64,000 bases of DNA from Linnemannia elongata (GCA_036320915.1 JAXBDG010000008.1:434001-498000), one strand, 5' to 3'; positions 22,004 through 34,309 are shown, counted from the first letter of the stretch. Notes: a model not told the origin generated them from the sequence alone. Made by a program: numbers and translations.

Positions 22004-23828
22004 TTACAACTCGTCGCGTTCGAGCTCGTCAACTTTTTCAGCGGTAGAAGCTTGGGCGGGAGCAGCAGCAGCAGCAACAAAGGCAGAGATGATATTATGA
22101 CGAACTGCAAACTCATCCATCTTCATCGGTGTCACCTTCCCTTCCTCCATAATCTTTTCCAACCTCTTCTTCTCGTTCACAATAAACTCGTCCGACTCTC
22201 CAGCCTTCTCAAAGACTCTCAGATAATGCTTTGCATTCTTGTCCTGACTCTCATTGGCGGCTTTCTTGCCCATTTCTATCAAGGTCTTTTTCACCTCCTC
22301 AGGGGAGGACGACGACGACGAGAGTGCAAATTGAGAGGCGATGGTGTCAAGGACAGGGATTCGTCCTGCAGTCGAGAGGAGTTTCCCGCCAGGACTGCGG
22401 GCGGTGCCGGCGTGCTTGTTGAGGAAGGTGACTAGTTCTTGTTCGGATCGACCTCCAGAGTATTCGATGGGGCTCGAGGGGCTGGTGGAGGGGAAATATT
22501 TGAGGGTTGGGTAGCCTGTTACTCCGTATTTTGAGGCAAGGGATTTTTCGACTGTTGCGTCTACTTTTGCCACTATGACCTATTGGAGGGGGGGGGGTTA
22601 AAGGTGTAGAAGGAGAGGAAGAGGGGGGTAGGGTTGGTTAGTTGGTTGGTTAGTTGGTGAGTGGATCTGTAGGGCAAGGGTAAGGCGAGGTAAAGGGGGA
22701 GATGAGGAAGTTGGAAACAAATAATACTTACATCTTTCTCATTGGCAAAGTCGGCCGCCAGCTTCTCATAAGTGGGAGCTATTTCACACCGTAGCGGCAA
22801 GGAGTAAAATATATATATAAAAAAAAGTCAGATACGCGAACCAAAAAGCAACCATTCCATGCAGTCTAGAAAGAAAAAAAAAAAAAAAAAAGGTACTTAC
22901 CAAGGTTCTTGCAATGCCCACACCAAGGCGCATAAAACTCCACCAACACATTCTTCCCACTCTTCAAAACCTTTTCTTCAAAATCCCGATCCGTCACAAC
23001 CTCTACAGCACTCACAACCTTCTTCACCATACCCTTCAGGCCAGTCTTTTTCGTCACAAACTCTGTTAAACTCTCAAGGTCTCGACCACCGTTATATTCT
23101 TCGGCGACGGCGTCGATGCCTTGGGGGAACCATTTGATAGTAGGGTAGCCTCGGATCCCAAAGCGAGAGGCCAGAGTGCGTTCAGAGTCGGCGTCGGCTT
23201 TTGCGATTAGGAGCTTGTCCTTTTTGGTACTGAATGCTTCTCCGAGTTGTGCGTAGATCTATTTCAAGGTTGTGGCGGGGATTTGAGAATATAGTGAGAA
23301 AGGAGGAGATGGGGGGGGGGGGGGGTTCAGTATTCGAAAGGCAGTCAATGGGATAGGAACAACATGACCAAGGCACTTGTCAACATCGGTAGACTTACGG
23401 GCTCGAGGTTCTATTTTACATTGAGGAAAAAGGAAGAAAAAGGGTTCAGCATGGAGGGATCCATCAATTGTAGAACGAAAGTATTCTTTTGTTATTTGTT
23501 ACTCCAGTTTTTTCTCCCATTAGTTTTCCTTCGATTTTACCTTGCAGTGTCCGCACCAGGGTGCATAAAACTCTACCAGCGCCGGCTTGCTCCCCAAAGT
23601 CTATACAAAGGCAAAAAATGTCGCGTTTAGTTTTTCTTGTTCGAGAAAAAGCAGTACGACCAAAAAAAAACAAGGCAAGAGTTTGTTTTTTTTTTACAAC
23701 GTTATAACGCTTACGGAGTCAAAGGTTTCGGAGGTGAGGGCATGGACATGTTCTTCAGCAAGGACGACAGACGCGGCGAGGGTCAGGAGGACAGTGACAG
23801 CGCCCAGGACGATCGACTTTCTCAGCAT
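22004..23828 (-). CDS. ER protein disulfide isomerase, two thioredoxin domains plus ERp29-like C domain
   Basis: Six exons (23828-23715, 23600-23541, 23410-23399, 23258-22901, 22778-22732, 22579-22004) give 388 aa. A signal peptide ([20 protein letters not shown] up to VVLA, residues 1-24) is followed by two thioredoxin domains. Each has the active site PWCGHCK (CGHC near 54-57 and 175-178) and a cis-proline loop ([18 protein letters not shown]). An all-helical C-terminal domain of the ERp29/P5 D type comes last, and the protein ends in RDEL, an HDEL/KDEL-class ER retrieval signal. It oxidises and isomerises disulfides in secretory proteins (family knowledge). Exon 3 is only 12 nt and encodes NLEP, which is needed to complete the helix after the first active site. 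The architecture matches fungal ERp38 and plant PDIL2 proteins. Confidence 0.94.
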
Positions 23829-24541
23829 CGTTGTCTTTCTTCTTGTTGTGTTAAAGGGCAGGTAGAGGTGGTGGTGGTGGTGGTGGTGTTGGTAGTGTTG
23901 ATGAGAGGAAGTGAAGAGTGGAAGGGAAAAAAAATGTGAGGAATTCGCGAAGGAAGAAGGGCATAGGTCACATTTTATGTAGTCCTGAGTTGAGGAGGAA
24001 TGATTGAACATTCATTATTCATCCCTTGATTTTTTTTTGGGAGGGGGGGGGGGGGGGGAAGGTTTTAATGTGAAGCACTCCTTTGTCAATTACTCGCCCC
24101 TAACCCTGTGAGAAAACATCCTCTTTTCCCCTTTACTTTTCCTTTTCCTTCGTGAAAAAAGTAAAAGGATGAGGTGTGGTATCCTTCAAGGAGACTTGAT
24201 GAAGAGAGATCGGTCAAGAAAGACACAAAAATCTATGAGAAGGGGTTGAAAAGGGGATTGAGAAATGGTCAAAAGAAGGGGTGATGTAAAAGTAAGGGTG
24301 GAGAAAGGGAGGAACAAGAAGGATGATGTTGTTATGGTAGTTTGACATTCTTCCTTTCGTTCCTTCTGGTCGAGTTGAGTGTGTTTTGCTATGATACATG
24401 GGTTTTATTCTTTTGTTCAGACGACATTCTGTCCTATGTCCTGTTCGATCTTCCTCTCAGTCCTTCACTACCAAGTTTAAAGCGACAGGGAACAAAATAC
24501 GACATGTCAGTCAAATCTTCAAACTCTTCTATAAAGCAACA
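23829..24541. other. Intergenic region, no gene seen
   Basis: Promoter side of the PDI gene and 3' side of the Eaf7-like gene. It contains a (GGT)n-like stretch near 23867-23893, a G run at 24043-24058 and AT-rich DNA. A 61-residue minus frame at 24214-24399 and plus frames here have no supporting features. Confidence 0.5.
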
Positions 24542-25499
24542 TCACTCATATACACATCCAGTTTGTTTCCCTAAATATATCCACGCTATGGTTACCTTTT
24601 TGCCGGTCTTGCGGGCTCCACGGGTGGTGACAGGCGCAGATTCAGCCTTGGCGCGGGTCGCACGCCGTGTTGAAGAAGCAGCCGTTGTACTTGATGTCCG
24701 TGGACTCGATGTCTCATTCACATCCGACTTTTTTGCCGCCCTCGACGTCCTTCTTTTCCTCGGCACTATTCATCAAATTCATCAAAAACAACAAACGCAG
24801 TGGCAATTAGTTATCTGATCTGATCTGGTGAACAACATTCGAAGCTACTGTCAACATAGCCTTTGATAAATAACAAAAATAAAAATCACAATACTTACTG
24901 TCATCTTCGTCGGGTGAGGATGCACGACTAGAATCAGCTACAGATGGAGTCTGTGACCCCTCACGCTGGGCACGAGTGGTCCTCATGGGAGAGGGGGACG
25001 GGTTTCTGGAAGGTTCCCGGACCACGACCTCGGTGACCAGATGATCATAATCATGAAGCGGCAATACAAACTCCTCGCTGTTCTTGAAACTAAAATCCTT
25101 TTCTTCTTCCTCATCGCTGTCTTCTTCCTCGTCCTCATCCTCGTCCGCGAACAATCCCGAGTCCTCCTGTAGGGTTGGATGTAATGAGTGTTTAAGGAAG
25201 AGAAGGAGAGGTATTTGGTATATTAATTGATCCAGTAGCATGTACTTCTTATCAACGCCTTTGCAAATGGCTATTTTGTTGTTATCCTTTCACATCCCAT
25301 GCATGCTACAACATGAGAACAACGTCGGGGGGTCCTTGAAAGGCAACAAAAAATCAAGGAGACTTACACGTTCGTCCAGGGTCTGGAGATCATACATAGT
25401 TCCAAGCTTCTCCCACAACTCTGCGATCGTACAGGGTGTCGGTGAATGTTTGTTGAAGTACTTGTGAAGATTCACCATCCGGAAGTGCTTATGCATACC

Positions 25500-25551
<52 letters not shown>

Positions 25552-25833
25552 TATAAATGATGCGTATTCCCCCACCCCACCCATGAAAAAAAAGTAGAGA
25601 ATGGTTGTCATAATTGGGTCAGAAGGGCTTTTGCCAGAAAAAAAGTCGTGTCGCCCTTTTTTTGTTGTACAAAACTCTCAGAAAAACAACAAGAGTTCTC
25701 CATGCTTGGATAAAAAAAAAGAGGCCGTACCGACGGGTTTAAATTTGATGGCGGCGTAGAAGAGAGCCATCTCCATGGTCTCATCCCAGCTACTCTCTGC
25801 TCCTGACATCTCCTGCTCATCTCCTGAACTCAT
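24542..25833 (-). CDS. eaf7: NuA4 histone acetyltransferase subunit Eaf7/MRGBP
   Basis: Four exons, 25833-25731, 25498-25368, 25166-24899 and 24765-24542, give about 241 aa. The first two exons carry the CT20/Eaf7 domain: WDETMEMALFYAAIKFKPVG joined to MHKHFRMVNLHKYFNKHSPT and TIAELWEKLGTMYDLQTLDE. This domain binds Eaf3/MRG15 and anchors the TINTIN module of NuA4, which acetylates H4 and H2A in the nucleus (family knowledge). The rest is an acidic patch (DEDEDEEEDSDEEEEK) and a basic Ser/Thr/Arg tail with PRKRRTSRAAKKS. The 3' end is uncertain: a GTAACC near 24591 could be a donor after RKTGKK, with an alternative short terminal exon. The longer read-through adds 19 residues. Intron 1 contains the (AAT)n repeat annotated separately. 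Confidence 0.87.
25501..25550. repeat. (AAT)16 microsatellite adjoining an eaf7 splice acceptor
   Basis: Fifty bases of uninterrupted AAT on the plus strand. On the transcribed minus strand this is a TTA repeat whose last unit runs straight into the TAG acceptor of exon 2 at 25498, so the repeat replaces the normal polypyrimidine tract. Intron 1 spans 25499-25730. Confidence 0.9.
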
Positions 25834-25955
25834 GGTGTTGCGTTCCTGTGTGTGTCTGTGTGAATGAGTTGCTGGTTGATGCAAGAAAAAGAATTGTAGG
25901 AAACTTCGGACTATTTATACCAGTCCACTATCTGTCACGTGTTTATTTCATCAAG

Positions 25956-28788
25956 CTAGTCCCATCCGATACCCTGCCGCCTTTCTTGCTCCCAGCGCTT
26001 GAACCACTCGGTCATGGCATGCCGCCCCTTCTCACTGCCAACACCAACCGTAGGGATAACCTTATGGATATTGAGGGATCGGCAGAACCCCGCAAGTTCA
26101 CTGAAACTCGAATGTTCTGAATACGGAACAGGGTATATCTTGACCGTCGCCGATGTGTAGCTAGGTCGAAGTTCGAGACTTGTAGGAGACCGTGCAGGCA
26201 TGTCTGTTGACGATGGTCCATTATCGTTGGCGGGTGTAAACTTTTTGTTGCCTGTAAATGTCCACCCTGTCGGTCTGACAGCAATCAGCCGCACAAATGT
26301 CGGCGCCAGCGAATCTAGGTAGTCTTGTAGTGCCTCCGGTGACATGTCCGATCCCATATGAAGCAAGTGGACTTGAGCCTCATGTCTATCACTCGTGAGC
26401 ATAGCCATCAACTCTGGGTCCTCCAAACACTTGAAGATCTCCAACTTGTGCGGCTGGACATAAACTTTGCTGTTGATAGCCTTAGCGATGGCTTTGAAGA
26501 CCCGCTCCTTGCCAATCAAGTACGTTCCCACACAGATTACGATCCTGTTCTTCTCCGCTGGCTCCTTCCACGCTTGCTTGGATTTCACGATCTGCGAAGA
26601 CTTGATCGACATTGACAACAGCTTCTCGCTGTTCCCAGTTTCCTTCTTCAGCCAACTCTCCATCAGGTTCACCCGCTTGATGACCTTTACAATAGGCACC
26701 GCTGCCACAGCAGCCGCAGGTTGGTTGTTGGTTTGGCCAACTTCGTGGCAGATTAGGCGAGCGGTCTCCCGAATGACGACATCCTGTGGTGGAAATGTGT
26801 ACCGTGGGTTGCTGTAGGTCGTGTCGAGATACAGAATATCGATAGGCACGTTTTGCGGTTGGCGAAGGATGGGATCGATGATCATATCGGGCGATGCTCG
26901 AAAATCTCCCGTATGGAGATAGCGCCGTTTCGGGTTGTGAAGATCAAAGACAAAGAGGACCGATCCTGGGCAGTGGTTCGCATCCATGAGCCGGACAGTC
27001 ACTCCATCGACGACTGTGGGCTCATACATAGGGAGACGTTTGACATACTGTTCGTCGACCTTGAGTCGAGTGATGACGAGGTTGGCAGTAATACTGGAGC
27101 AGTAAATAGGTCCGTGGTTCCAGGTTGATGTCAAGCCGCCATAATGATCCGAGTGAAAGTGAGAAAGAAAGTAGGCGTCGCAGCCCTCCACTTTCCCATA
27201 ACAGAACGCATCCACCGTGAATCCAGTGTCTATTTGAATACAAAGATAAGATCTCCGCTGATTAGTGCCCAGAAATTGATAAGGCTTATTGGTGAGGTTT
27301 GTAGACTGGCTACTTATTACGTACCAGGCATTTTCTTGTAAAAGGGACACGGCCGGGGAGTCTTAGGCTTGAAATTTCCGCCTGCCTTTTTGCCGTTGAG
27401 CTGTTTAGATGAATCCTCATGCTTGCTGGTGCTACTGCTGCCGCCGCCGTTGCTGCTGGGTTGTTGTTGTGGTTGTTGTGGTTGTTGCGGAGGGTAGGAC
27501 GGAAAATTAGATATGACTGTGCGGATTGTTCCAATGATGTTGGCCAACGGGTTTCTTGACGATAGTGGTTCACTTGCAACAACCGAGGTCGTAGTTATCG
27601 TAGAAGTGGTTGGTGCGTGTTGTTCCTGCTCCGCCAAGGACCCATCGAGGCATCGATTCACATGTGCATCTGGTGTCTAGTGACAGCAGAAAATATAGGA
27701 CAAAAGCATTGTAAGGAGGTATCCTCCTACCATCAAAAATCATCCGAAACAAAACCACACAGTCTGGCATAAGCAGATGTGTAGGATAGACATGAGGTTA
27801 TGGCATCGAAGGGGCATACCATGGTGTCTAGGCCCGACAAGTTTAGCCCACATACAGGACATGCATTCTCTGGCACAGGATCAATTGGTGTTGCTGAATT
27901 GATGTCCTCAAAATCATCCCAATCTTGGATCTCGTCAAGCTCGATATCGTCGTTATTGATCGGATCTTCGTTACAGTCAGGGTCATGCATAAGGTCCTCT
28001 GGAAGATTGCTGTCGTTATTAATGTTGGTGGCGTCAATGATTAACTCATCGACTACTATAGCTGCAGAACCTCCAGCACCTTGGACAGCGAGTTCATTTG
28101 CTGTTGGTGGCGCCTTGATATGGTGGATAGCCTTTGGGTTTGGGCTGGTGGTGGTCGTCGGGAGAACGAAAGGGGTCTCAAAGTCATCGAGGTCCTCCTT
28201 CTCCTCTGAAGCGACACATTGAAGTTGAACAATGGATTGCGCTGCCGTAACAGTTGTTGTTGTTGCTGTCGCTTTTGAGGGTGGTGTTGTTGTTGTTGTT
28301 GTGGTTGTGGTGCTAGTCTCCTGAAGAGCACGCTCTTTTTGACTGTCGCAATCTGGAATGGAGAGTATGCTGTTGTTGGTGCTCTCTCTTTCTGAATCCG
28401 ACTGGCTCCATGCTGCTGCAGAGTCCTGTTGAGGAATGAGGAGGTGGAGGTGGCGGGACGAAGAGCGGAGGCTGCGCGAGGAGGAGCGGACTGAGTCAGT
28501 GAGGCTCTGCTCAACTGTTGCTGTGGTTGGTGTCGGTTTTGCAGCATGCTGCTGCTGTGTGGTATCGGCGGAAATGATAGTTGTGGTTGTTGTTGATACT
28601 GGAGAGGTGGTTGTAGGGGAAGGAGGGTGCGAGGAGGGTCGTTTGAGAGAGATGGTGCGTCTCTTTCTCTTGACAAGAGGCTGATCGGTGTCGCCATTGC
28701 TGTTATTTTTGTTGTTGGTGGTTTGTGGAGTGTGGAAGGGTGTTTCTACGAGGTCATGTTTCCGCTGTGAGGTGATGTTGTTGTTCAT
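25956..28788 (-). CDS. pso2: DNA crosslink repair nuclease SNM1/PSO2 (DCLRE1A-like)
   Basis: Three exons, 28788-27820, 27676-27325 and 27229-25956, give 864 aa. The first 300 residues are disordered Ser/Thr/Gln/Asp-rich sequence. A UBZ4-type ubiquitin-binding zinc finger follows: C310-x2-C313 in ACPVCGLNLSG and H328-x3-C332 in DAHVNRC. It is split by intron 1. After a low-complexity linker comes the metallo-beta-lactamase/beta-CASP nuclease: SHFHSDHYGG (metal-binding HxHxDH, near 463-472), LMDANHCPGSVLFVF, YLHTGDFRA, YLDTTYSNPRY and the C-terminal PYSEHSSFSEL. The family is a 5' exonuclease that trims past interstrand crosslinks in nuclear DNA (established for Pso2/SNM1A). All listed metal ligands are present, so activity is expected. 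Only 122 nt separate its stop from the start of eaf7, both on the minus strand. Confidence 0.94.
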
Positions 28789-30127
28789 TTGAATGAAGGT
28801 ATAACGTTCTTGGTAGTTAGTGGTGGCGAAATAGGGAGGAGAGATGAGTGTTAGGTCATGGCGAAAAAGTGTCCTTGTGGGGATGTGTGCTTGTTTGACA
28901 GAGAAGCAAACAATAACATGGAGAAAAATGGCGGCGTCGTTCGTCAAGCGAAGAAACATGCCGAAAAGCTGTGACGACGTTTATCCCTTGAACAAAAAAA
29001 AAAAAAAAAAAAAATAACCATATTCGGCGGGGATACCGGGGACTTGGCGAGATGACGGGGCCACCCTAGAAGGTTGGAGAATCAGGATAAAGCTAGTTCT
29101 CTTTTGTATGTGATCTTGGTTGATTAGTCACTTGCAGGGTGTCAATTTGTCAATGACTCTTTCCCTCTGGTTTCATTGCTTCTTGCTTTTGGGTATTTCC
29201 ATTGTTGTTGGTGGTGCGGTGTGTTTTTACTGTGTGTATGTATCATGACACCAATCCAGGGCCAAAAGGCCATCTCCGCCCCCTTGGACTATACGATGGA
29301 CAGAGAGAGAGAGAGAGAGAGACAGAGAGAGACAGAGACAAAGGGAGAGAGAGAGCCAAATTCTCTGTCTCCCCTTATCCCTCACCCCTCGCCCCCCCCC
29401 CCCCCCCCCCCCCCCCCGCATCCATCACCCACTTACCACCGAAAAAAGAAAAAAAAAAAAAAAAAAAAGAGGGCTTGAAATAAAAAAATGTATTTTTGTC
29501 AGCCCGTGTGTGTGTTTGTGTGCGTCTCCAATGTCCGTCTATCCGTCCATCCGTCTATCCGTCTGTCTGTGTGTGTGATGTCTTTCTTTCCCTTTGGATG
29601 TGTGGCTCAAGTGCGTCATTCTACTGCTAGCCCGCCTGTCTGGAGAAATGAAATTTTCCAGATTTGTTGCTGTGATTGGTCGCTGATGCTGATGCCTAAT
29701 GGATCACGCAGCTCACTACTCTGCTACTCTGCTGCTGTCAGAGTACTGTACAATTCAACAGGAAAGGAAAGAACGAAAGCGAAGGAACCAAAAGAAGGCA
29801 TGCTGGTTGGTTGGCAAAGTCACTTTTTTTTTTTTTTCTTTTTCCAATAAAAGGACGTCGCTTCCCAACCTCGCTTCTTTTCTCTTCTTTTTTTCTTCTT
29901 CTTCTTCTCATTCAACAAAACAACATCACCTCCATCCCTCCTTTGCTCTTATTTTTACCTACTTACTTACTACCCCTCCTAATACTTCTTCTCCACTCAC
30001 TCTCAACCCTCAACACTCTACACTTTCAACAACACACTCTTCTACCTCTCCGCAGCCTACAAATAACAATAACTCACACCTCCTCACCGGCAACCACATA
30101 CACAGACTCACACACTCTATAACAACA
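28789..30127. other. Divergent intergenic region rich in simple repeats
   Basis: Shared upstream region of the PSO2-like and A20/AN1 genes. It holds an A run (28990-29012), a GA/ACAGA purine tract (29299-29355), a C run of about 23 nt (29394-29416), an A run near 29450-29468, a TCCGTC-type repeat (29535-29565) and CT-rich DNA before 30128. The minus frame stays open for 57 codons upstream of 28788, but the sequence there lacks conservation-like character. No gene supported. Confidence 0.6.
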
Positions 30128-31655
30128 ATGGAAGACAACAACGCTCAGAACTTGCCCATCACCTGCGCCAATGGCTGCGGCTTCTACGGGTAAGCTACTC
30201 TTTCTTCTCTCTTTTTCTCTCCCTCCTCTTATTGCTCTTCTTTACTGTCACTGCTTTGCCCCCTCCCCTCCCCTGTCGCCTCTTTGTTTCTCTACTCTAG
30301 CAATTCCACTAGCGGACAGAGACGTACGCAAGCTATTTTTTTTTGGGTCTTATTATTTCTCTATTCCTGGCTTTTATGTTACCATCTGCTCCAACACATC
30401 ATACTTCCTTCCCTTTTTACTGTTTGCAGCTATTCTCTGTGTGGTGAATCATATTTTTCTCTGTGTTGTTGCTGCTCTTGTGTGTTTGAGTGTCTCTGCC
30501 TCCTGCATACCATTCGGCTATGACCACAAAATACCTAGATGCAAAGGAGAAAACAACTACAGCAACATAGAGGAAGAAGACGGAAGACAAGAAGGAAAGA
30601 AAGACATCACACTTGTCTGCATTTCTTATATGCGCGGCCTTTTTGTTTCCCTTTTGTCCGCTGTGTGGACACAAGCACATCGCATACATAGACATACATT
30701 GTCCTTCCCCAGCCATTTTTTTATGATTTTTTTTTCTGCCCGCGTGATCCCATATCGCCGATATCGGCTGACGACAGTGTCAGTGTCGGAAGCAACAGAC
30801 ATATGTTATGTTCTGCTTGAACCAACTCAACCCAACTGACTTGCTTACTCAGTCACTCACTCCGTCACTAAACTGAACCTGACTTGACAAATGACTAACT
30901 CACTGTTCCACATGACATTCTCTCCTCATTCCGGTCCAATAGTAACCCCATCAACAACAACATGTGCTCCAAGTGCTTCAAGGAGGTCGGCCAAAAGAAC
31001 AACAACGCTGCCTCTAATACCGCCGTCGAGACTGCCGGATCACCTTCCCAAAAGATTACCCAGCCCACTATCCCCCTCACACAATTGGCCCCTGCCGCAG
31101 TCTCACCCCCAACAACCCCTTCCGTCGCCCCCTTCACGCCACCAACAGCACAGCCCGCAGCGGCACCCGCACCAGCACAACCATCACAGCCCGCCACATC
31201 CTCATCCGCCTCACCTATCGCACCAGCAAGTACTGCCGGCGCACCCGGCGAAAAGGCCGTCCAGGCAAACAAGGGAAGGTGTTTCATGTGCCGTGCCAAG
31301 GTAAAGAACGGGAGCCCACATTCATCATATTGATCACATTGCAATCTTTTCATATCATAATTGCAATCTGTTCGAGTGGTTCGAATTGCCACGTATGTAT
31401 GTGTATTCAAGTAACATGCATGAACTTGTATGCTAACCACACGGCTCTCTTTCGTTTCTCATTTAGATCCCCCTCGCAAAACAAGCAATCAACAAGTGCC
31501 GTTGTGAATATGTCTTCTGCGATACACACAAGTCGATCGATAAACACGACTGCGAATTTGACTTTGCAAAGATGGGCAAGGATATGTTGACAAAGGCCAA
31601 CCCAAAGTTGAACGACAAGCCACGGGGAGGTCGCAGCTTCACTCGCATGGATTAA
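30128..31655 (+). CDS. A20/AN1 zinc-finger stress-associated protein (ZFAND5/6-like)
   Basis: Three exons, 30128-30189, 30943-31300 and 31467-31655, give 202 aa. The N-terminus carries an A20-type finger assembled across intron 1: ITCANGCGFYG plus NPINNNMCSKCFKEV. A Pro/Ala/Thr/Ser-rich linker follows. The C-terminus is an AN1 finger: GRCFMCRAKIPLAKQAINKC, then RCEYVFCDTHKSIDKHDCEF, then DFAKMGKDMLTKANP. Proteins of this plan bind ubiquitin through A20 and link stress responses to the proteasome (known for plant SAPs and animal ZFAND5). Intron 1 is 753 nt; a 222-codon plus-strand frame within it (30171-30839) reads through the donor and has no domain. Introns fall exactly inside both fingers. 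Confidence 0.94.
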
Positions 31656-32783
31656 AAGCTCGACCCCATTGTCAACAAAACAATCAAAAAACACTTCCTC
31701 GGACGGATGGATGGGATTCGCCAACCCCGGGCACCGGTCTGGTCGAGTGGTTTGCTGCTTCCTAGTTTAGTCAATCGAATGAATTAAAACCCAACCATAG
31801 AAGAAAAGAAATATCTGCATGTCAATGGTGTTACGTGTGCTTTGTTGGTTTTTGTTTAAGTGTTGTTGTTTTGCAGTTGTCGCTGAATGTATAGGAGTAG
31901 GGGGTGTATGTAGGAGTTAATGTGTAAGAGGAGTATGTGTAGGAGTTAAGGTGTAGGAGGTAAGGTGTAGGAGTTAAGGTGCAAGAGTACGCGTAAAGGT
32001 GTTTTCGCAGGAGAACATTTCGTAGGAGGACTTTTCGTAGGAGGAGTGTGTATTGGAGTTAAGGTGCAGGAGTACGTGTAAAGGTGTTTTCCCAAGAGAA
32101 CTTTTCGTAGGAGGACTTTTGGAGGACTTTTCGTTCAATTGAAGTTGACGCAGTATTTGGGCAAAGTAGAGGTGAGGGTGTGGAAGGAAAGAGAACAATT
32201 TCAATGAAAAGGGAGTAATAAGTGACCCTGATCCAACCAATTAACCATGTTCGAATTGTCCAGATGACAAATCGAGCCTTTTTTATTTCTTTAACTTCGC
32301 AGATTAGATCAGATACCTGTATGTCTGTATGTGAATAAGAAGAACGAGGGAATGTGGATGAAGAAGGTGATCGATGGCTGTCGGATTCTTTGTTGCTTTC
32401 AATTGCCGGTGAAGGACGGAGTAACACCGGATAGGATCGAACTGAAAAAGATTGTTTGTTCGCGTTAACAACGTACAAAAGGATTGGTAATGCAAACGAG
32501 GGAAGGGGACAGGGAATAGGAGGGTGAAAAAAGCCGTACGATTGCGGGATGAGTTCATTCACGTATAAACAATTATTGCAACATTCAAGACAAGGAAGTG
32601 AAAAATAATAAAGTCGCGATGTGGTCGGTTCGCGCAAGCGAGTGTTTTGCATAAATAGCTTGTCTTTCCCCTCTTTTTTCTTTTTCTTTTTTCTTTTCAC
32701 TCACCTACAAAAAAAACACTCTCCTCTCCTCTCCAAACCACACACGCACACACACCCACACTCTCTCTTTTTCTCTTTCAAAA
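31656..32783. other. Intergenic region containing a degenerate minisatellite
   Basis: Between two tandem plus-strand genes. The 3' part is AT-rich with a CT-rich leader (32670-32783) just before the DJ-1-like start. The minisatellite at 31890-32130 is described separately. Minus-strand frames of 88 and 213 residues overlapping the repeat encode the repeat unit in two different registers, which argues against coding. Confidence 0.55.
31890..32130. repeat. Degenerate GTAGGAGTTAAGGTG minisatellite with an 85-bp-offset duplication
   Basis: Short units of the GTAGGAGTTAAGGTG type repeat from about 31890. A longer unit beginning GGAGTTAAGGTGCA at 31970 recurs at 32055 (offset 85 bp). Both copies continue with AAAGGTGTTTTC, then GAGAAC, then TTTCGTAGGAGGACTTTT, with about ten percent mismatch. 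Confidence 0.8.
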
Positions 32784-33857
32784 ATGACCAAGAAGATCCT
32801 TTTCGTTCTCACCTCTCACGACCAGCTGGGAAACTCTGGCCAGCAGACGGGTTGGTACGCCGAGGAGGTTGCCGAGCCCGCAACAATCTTGACCCGCCTT
32901 GGTTATGAGATCGTCTTTGCCTCGCCCAAGGGTGGCAAGGCTCCTCTTGACAAGGGATCTGTTGAGGCTGCCAAGGTAATTTGCTCTTCTTGTTGTTTTC
33001 TTTTTGAAGGATGATCGTAGTGTTTTATCTTCCTTCCCTTCCTTGCAAAAGAACTCACCAAAAACACGAAATTCATTTTCTGCAATTCTTTTCCCACGCG
33101 CCTCTTTCCGTCATTCCCTCCAATGCCCCTCCCCCCCCTCTCCCACGAAATAACAAAAACCAATAGAGCAACGCAAACACTGTGGCATTCCTGGCCAACA
33201 AGGACTTCCAACACAAGGTCGACCATACCCACAAGGTCTCGGAATTCGTCGGACGCGAGTCTGAATTCGATGCTATCGTCTACCCTGGTGGACACGGTCC
33301 CATGTTCGATCTTGAACACAACGAAGACGCGTTGAAGATCACGGCTGCAGCATATGAAGCTGGCAAGGTTGTCGCGGCGGTTTGCCACGGTCCCATTGCG
33401 TTGACGGATGTTGTTTTGAAGGATGGAACGTATTTGGTCAAGGGCAAGAATGTTACCGGTTTCAGTGATGATGAGGAGCGCGCTGTCCAGAAGGACCATT
33501 GTAAGTTGTGTTGCCTTTGATGATCGATGGTGGTGCTATTGGATATTTTACTTGACCCTTCGCTTTGTCGTCATGGCATGTGGATCTGACTCCATCCTCC
33601 ATATTTCACTAACTCTCTCTCTCTCTCTTAATCTCCTCTACTTTTTTTTCATCCCCTCCTTCAACCAACTAGTGATGCCCGTGTTGCTGGAGACAAAGTT
33701 GAAGCAGCGGGGAGCGCACTACCAAAAGGCAGACCAACTCTTTGGCGAAAAGGTCGTCACGGACGGACGTATTGTCACCGGTCAGAACCCTCCTTCTGCC
33801 CCTGGCTTTGGTGAGGCCATCCATGCCGCCATCATGGCCGCTCATGGCCACAAGTAA
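32784..33857 (+). CDS. DJ-1/PfpI-family protein (Hsp31-like glyoxalase III)
   Basis: Three exons, 32784-32975, 33167-33500 and 33673-33857, give 236 aa, the usual length for fungal Hsp31-like proteins. The fold markers are present: KKILFVLTSHDQ, TGWYAEEVAEPATILTRLGY (with the conserved Glu of the active site), YPGGHGPMFDLE and the nucleophile elbow AAVCHGPIAL with the catalytic Cys. The C-terminus has VTDGRIVTGQNPPSAPGFGE. Members convert methylglyoxal to D-lactate without cofactor and protect against carbonyl and oxidative stress (known for Hsp31/DJ-1). No signal peptide, so cytosolic. Intron 2 has a CT-rich 3' part. Confidence 0.94.
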
Positions 33858-34275
33858 ATTCAACAGCAGAAGCAGCAAAGGACTACGATAACAGCAACAA
33901 ACAATAACACAACCACAAAGGAGACCAATGACACAACCGAGTGATTCGGTTGCTGGCTTACGTTAGAAGCACCAGCGGTCATGTACATACAATTACTGCG
34001 ATCAAAGCTAAACAAATAATAATAAAAAAAACGTGTATTGTTATCGCACGCGTATAAACAAGAAGAAAAAGGCTTATCTCTTGGGCATTGAAGGTGATGA
34101 GGGTTGAGGTGGGATGTGTGGGCATTTTTTTTTTTTTTTTTAGCATCAAGGATGATGGTGACGTGAAAGTGACAACAAAACAAACCTGGCAAGACAGAAT
34201 GATGAACGTGTTGCCCATTGCGTCGCCATCTTTAAGGCTCTATCCAATTACCCTACTTTAGCGTTCTTCGCGATA

Positions 34276-34309
<34 letters not shown>

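Noticed and set aside
30171..30839. 222-codon plus-strand frame with hydrophobic stretches
   Set aside because: It reads from the A20 exon through a clear GTAAGC donor into intron 1, and the zinc finger is completed only if that intron is removed.
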